Of a stretch of 8,878 nt of DNA, positions 7,303 through 8,878 are shown piece after piece; positions within the stretch are counted from its first letter, which is position 1, and the number at the start of each line of letters is the position of its first letter. This DNA is from an uncultured Pseudoflavonifractor sp. Its GTDB lineage: Bacteria > Bacillota > Clostridia > Oscillospirales > Oscillospiraceae. Location: positions 1-8,878 of the forward strand of contig CANOHR010000032.1 in the NCBI GenBank assembly GCA_947565875.1, written 5' to 3'. The notes beneath the pieces were generated by a model. The model was not told where the DNA came from and did not search any database. It saw only the letters and a list, made by a program, of their open reading frames with translations. The translations under genes were made by a program, and so were the position numbers.

Positions 7303-7995
7303 GGGAATCCTGGCGGCTTGGGAAAGCAGGTCCAAAAATTCCCGCGCCGTCAGGTGAGGATCCCCCAGTTCCTTCCCGGTCAGCCGGTGGTAAAGCGCCG
7401 TCCCCGCCTTGTGAACGTCCTGGGCCAGGCGCTCTATATTTTTTGCCACGCAACCCGGCCCCGTTCCTTGCTTGGATGCCACCTCGATATAAGCCTCCTT
7501 TAAAAGGGCGCACTTACCCTCCCCCAAAAGGACCGCGCACTCCACCGCCTGAGAAAAGCCCCGGCACTCCTCCTTAGCCCCCATTTCCAAGAGCATTTCC
7601 CGGCAGGCCAGCCTCATTCCGCCCGCATGTAGACGGATCAGTCCGAAAAGTTCCCCCCAGCGCACCGGTTTTCGCATGATAAAGTCGGCCCCAAGGGCAA
7701 AAAGGGTCTCCTGGATCAGTTTTGGCTCCGCCCCGGTCACTACCAGGACCTTTGCCGTTCCTCCCCAGCCCCGATATCGGCGCAAAAGTTCCACCCCGCT
7801 CATCTCCGGCAGCACCAGATCCAGCAGGATCACATCAGGCCTCCAGGACCAAGCCAGTTCCAGCCCCTTTTCTCCGTCCTCCGCCCAGATAGCCTCTATC
7901 CCTCCTTGGCTTTCCAGGCAATGAAGGCTGAGGCTGCCCAGCAAAAGCTCATCCTCCACCAGGAGTACCCGGAGCGCTCTTTCATTACTTTTCAC
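7297..7995 (-). CDS. Response regulator with divergent Spo0A-like C-terminal domain
   Basis: A 232-aa two-domain protein counted from the GTG at 7995. Residues 8-125 are a complete receiver domain: acidic pair E14/D15, phosphoacceptor D59 in ILLDLVLPEMSG, T87 in VVTGAE and K109 in MRKPV. Residues 130-230 follow the pattern of the Spo0A C-terminal domain. LLEMGAKEECRGFSQAVE aligns by eye with Spo0A 'IHEIGVPAHIKGYLYLRE', YIEVASKQGTGPGCVAKNIE with 'YPDIAKKFNTTASRVERAIR', and the final TAREFLDLLSQAAR with 'TNSEFIAMVADKLR'. The conserved VERAIRHAIE recognition-helix residues are mostly replaced (VAKNIERLAQ), so DNA target or even DNA binding may differ from Spo0A. No sensor kinase is nearby. The GTG start overlaps the end of the XRE gene by 11 nt, implying translational coupling. 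A TTG at 8049 would extend the frame but adds residues with no domain match. Confidence 0.8.
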   Translation of the reverse strand: MKSNERALRVLLVEDELLLGSLSLHCLESQGGIEAIWAEDGEKGLELAWSWRPDVILLDLVLPEMSGVELLRRYRGWGGTAKVLVVTGAEPKLIQETLFALGADFIMRKPVRWGELFGLIRLHAGGMRLACREMLLEMGAKEECRGFSQAVECAVLLGEGKCALLKEAYIEVASKQGTGPGCVAKNIERLAQDVHKAGTALYHRLTGKELGDPHLTAREFLDLLSQAARIPL

Positions 7996-8353
7996 CTTCC
8001 GGTCGGATGGCTTCCAGTACCCCCTGAAGCCCCAAGACCACCCGGGCAAGCAGATCCCGCTCGATGGGATTCATTTCCCCCAGAAATTCCGCCGCCAAAG
8101 CCGTCATGTCCTTCAGCCCCTCCTTTCCATACAGCAGATAGTCGCTGGATACCCGCAAGGCCTTTGCCAGCTTTCCGAACTTTATTGTGGTCATGTTCTG
8201 TTCCCCTTTTTCCACCTGTGAGAGAAACTGTACGGAAGTCTCGGCTGCCTCCGCCAGCTGTTCCAGAGTCATTTGCCGCCCTTGCCGGGCCAGCCTGACC
8301 CTCCGTCCCACCTTTACCGCCTCTGGATCCCTTGTCTTTTCCGTCTTTGCCAT
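7985..8353 (-). CDS. XRE-family helix-turn-helix transcriptional regulator
   Basis: A 122-aa protein with a Cro/C1-type HTH at about residues 15-70: VGRRVRLARQGRQMTLEQLAEAAETSVQFLSQVEKGEQNMTTIKFGKLAKALRVSSDYLLYG. The 'LSQVEKG' turn and 'LAKALRVSSDYLLYG' closing are textbook family features. The remaining 50 or so residues (MTALAAEFLGEMNPIERDLLARVVLGLQGVLEAI) form amphipathic helices likely used for dimerisation. The size and layout recall the small repressors of Firmicutes such as SinR, but I make no orthology claim. The ATG at 8353 has AGGAGG 7 nt upstream. The 3' end overlaps the response-regulator gene, so both are probably made together. Autoregulation through palindromes just upstream is plausible but unproven. 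Confidence 0.9.
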   Translation of the reverse strand: MAKTEKTRDPEAVKVGRRVRLARQGRQMTLEQLAEAAETSVQFLSQVEKGEQNMTTIKFGKLAKALRVSSDYLLYGKEGLKDMTALAAEFLGEMNPIERDLLARVVLGLQGVLEAIRPEGEK

Positions 8354-8390
8354 AGTGGCGCCTCCTATCTAAACAATGATAGATATAGAT

Positions 8391-8406
8391 TGCCACAATT
8401 ATGGTA
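8391..8406. promoter_or_regulatory. Candidate operator palindrome upstream of the XRE gene
   Basis: The 16-bp imperfect palindrome TGCCACAATTATGGTA is symmetric at all but two base pairs of its arms (core CCA-AATT-TGG). It lies 38 nt upstream of the XRE start codon inside an AT-rich stretch, a typical location for an XRE autoregulatory operator. The assignment rests only on symmetry and position. Confidence 0.35.
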
Positions 8407-8435
8407 GAATGGAATCATCGATAATATACATTGGC

Positions 8436-8451
8436 TACAACTATTATTGTA
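8436..8451. repeat. Inverted repeat TACAA-N6-TTGTA in the XRE upstream region
   Basis: TACAA (8436-8440) and TTGTA (8447-8451) form a perfect 5-bp inverted repeat with a 6-nt centre, 83 nt upstream of the XRE start. It could be a second regulatory site or chance symmetry in AT-rich DNA. The rest of 8354-8460 is AT-rich; no -35/-10 pair with good spacing stood out. Confidence 0.25.
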
Positions 8452-8459
8452 TTTTGGGT

Positions 8460-8494
8460 AAAAATTTGGCGAGGCCTTCCGCCTCGCCAAATTT
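8460..8494 (-). terminator. Intrinsic terminator of the peptidyl-prolyl isomerase gene
   Basis: A perfect 14-bp stem AAATTTGGCGAGGC / GCCTCGCCAAATTT (8462-8475 with 8481-8494, 5-nt loop) reads on the minus strand into a run of five T (complement of 8460-8464). It begins about 18 nt after the stop codon of the isomerase gene and isolates it from the XRE gene downstream. Confidence 0.9.
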
Positions 8495-8512
8495 CGACCG
8501 GTCCTTCCGTCC

Positions 8513-8878
8513 TCAGCCTACCGGGGTCTCCTTTTCCTCAGGAGTCCCACTTTCTGCGGGCGCTGTGCTTTCCGCTGGGGTCTCGTTCTCCGTGGGCGCC
8601 TCCATCAGCTTTCCTTCATTGACCTGCTGAAGCTTATCATAAAAGGTCTTTGGGTCCAGGTCATCATAAAGGCTGGTGGTGTCCACACTAGCCGCGTCCA
8701 TCCAACCCTGAAGGATAGTGTTGAGTTTGTAGCTTCCCCCCAGCTGCTCCTTTAATTCCTCCCGCTCCAGGGGAAGCCGGAGAATGATATGATACCCAAA
8801 CTGGCTCTGAATGGGCTCGCTGATCTCTCCCCATCTGGAAAAGTCCACCTCCAGCCAGTTGACCGCTTCAATCTGGAA
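8513..8878 (-). CDS. Parvulin-type peptidyl-prolyl cis-trans isomerase, C-terminal part (gene runs off the right edge)
   Basis: The last 121 residues of a protein whose reading frame stays open to the window edge. The start FQIEAVNWLEVDFSRWGEISEPIQSQFGYHIILRL is the end of a PpiC/parvulin rotamase domain: 'GEISEPIxSQFGYHII' is the hallmark of the PrsA/SurA/PpiC group, which helps fold exported proteins. After it come about 55 residues of mostly helical sequence (LKEQLGGSYKLNTILQGWMDAASVDTTSLYDDLDPKTFYDKLQQ) and then an acidic Pro/Thr/Glu-rich tail of about 30 residues with repeated 'TPAES/APAES' units. An extracytoplasmic, membrane-anchored chaperone like PrsA is likely, but the signal peptide is outside the window. 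The gene ends before a strong terminator. Confidence 0.88.
   Translation of the reverse strand, partial: FQIEAVNWLEVDFSRWGEISEPIQSQFGYHIILRLPLEREELKEQLGGSYKLNTILQGWMDAASVDTTSLYDDLDPKTFYDKLQQVNEGKLMEAPTENETPAESTAPAESGTPEEKETPVG

Noticed and set aside
6460..7503. Long plus-strand open frame (347 codons) opposite the ATPase and regulator genes
   Set aside because: It is antisense to strongly conserved P-type ATPase sequence, its product is low-complexity Ser/Arg/Pro-rich with no domain, and it crosses two real genes. It is a GC-driven shadow.
1..8878. CRISPR array, tRNA/rRNA genes, insertion sequence or prophage
   Set aside because: No regularly spaced repeats, no cloverleaf-like or rRNA sequence, no transposase or integrase product and no terminal inverted repeats were seen.

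Overview
The window looks like chromosomal DNA of a GC-rich, spore-forming member of the Clostridia, probably of the Oscillospiraceae/Ruminococcaceae type. Three things suggest this: a tricistronic gerA-type spore germination operon, a response regulator with a Spo0A-like C-terminal half, and GGAGG-type ribosome binding sites in a GC-rich background. The taxonomic placement is an inference, since there is no rRNA or marker gene to fix it.

Layout. Positions 1-106 hold no gene, but a near-consensus sigma-A promoter there fires leftward out of the window. Positions 107-3736 (minus strand) carry a germinant receptor operon read gerA-A, gerA-C, gerA-B, in that order and not the classic A-B-C. The C subunit lacks the usual lipobox cysteine. 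A divergent intergenic region (3737-3894) carries a promoter for the only plus-strand gene, a CofE-like (F420-0:gamma-glutamyl ligase family) protein at 3895-4599. A perfect 15-bp hairpin flanked by A and T runs (4598-4643) ends this gene and the converging ATPase gene.

Positions 4647-8353 (minus strand) form a probable transcription unit read leftward: a small XRE-family repressor-like protein, an overlapping response regulator with a degenerate Spo0A-like output domain, and a full-length P-type (IIA) calcium ATPase. The ATPase also has a possible promoter of its own inside the end of the regulator gene. Upstream of the XRE gene lies an AT-rich stretch with imperfect palindromes, then a leftward terminator, then the 3' end of a parvulin-type peptidyl-prolyl isomerase gene that enters from the right edge.

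Most of the gene content is recognisable. The least conventional parts are the XRE/Spo0A-like pair beside a calcium pump, the CofE-like gene with no visible F420 context, and the strong promoter at the left edge whose product lies outside the window. I saw no mobile element, CRISPR array, tRNA or rRNA.
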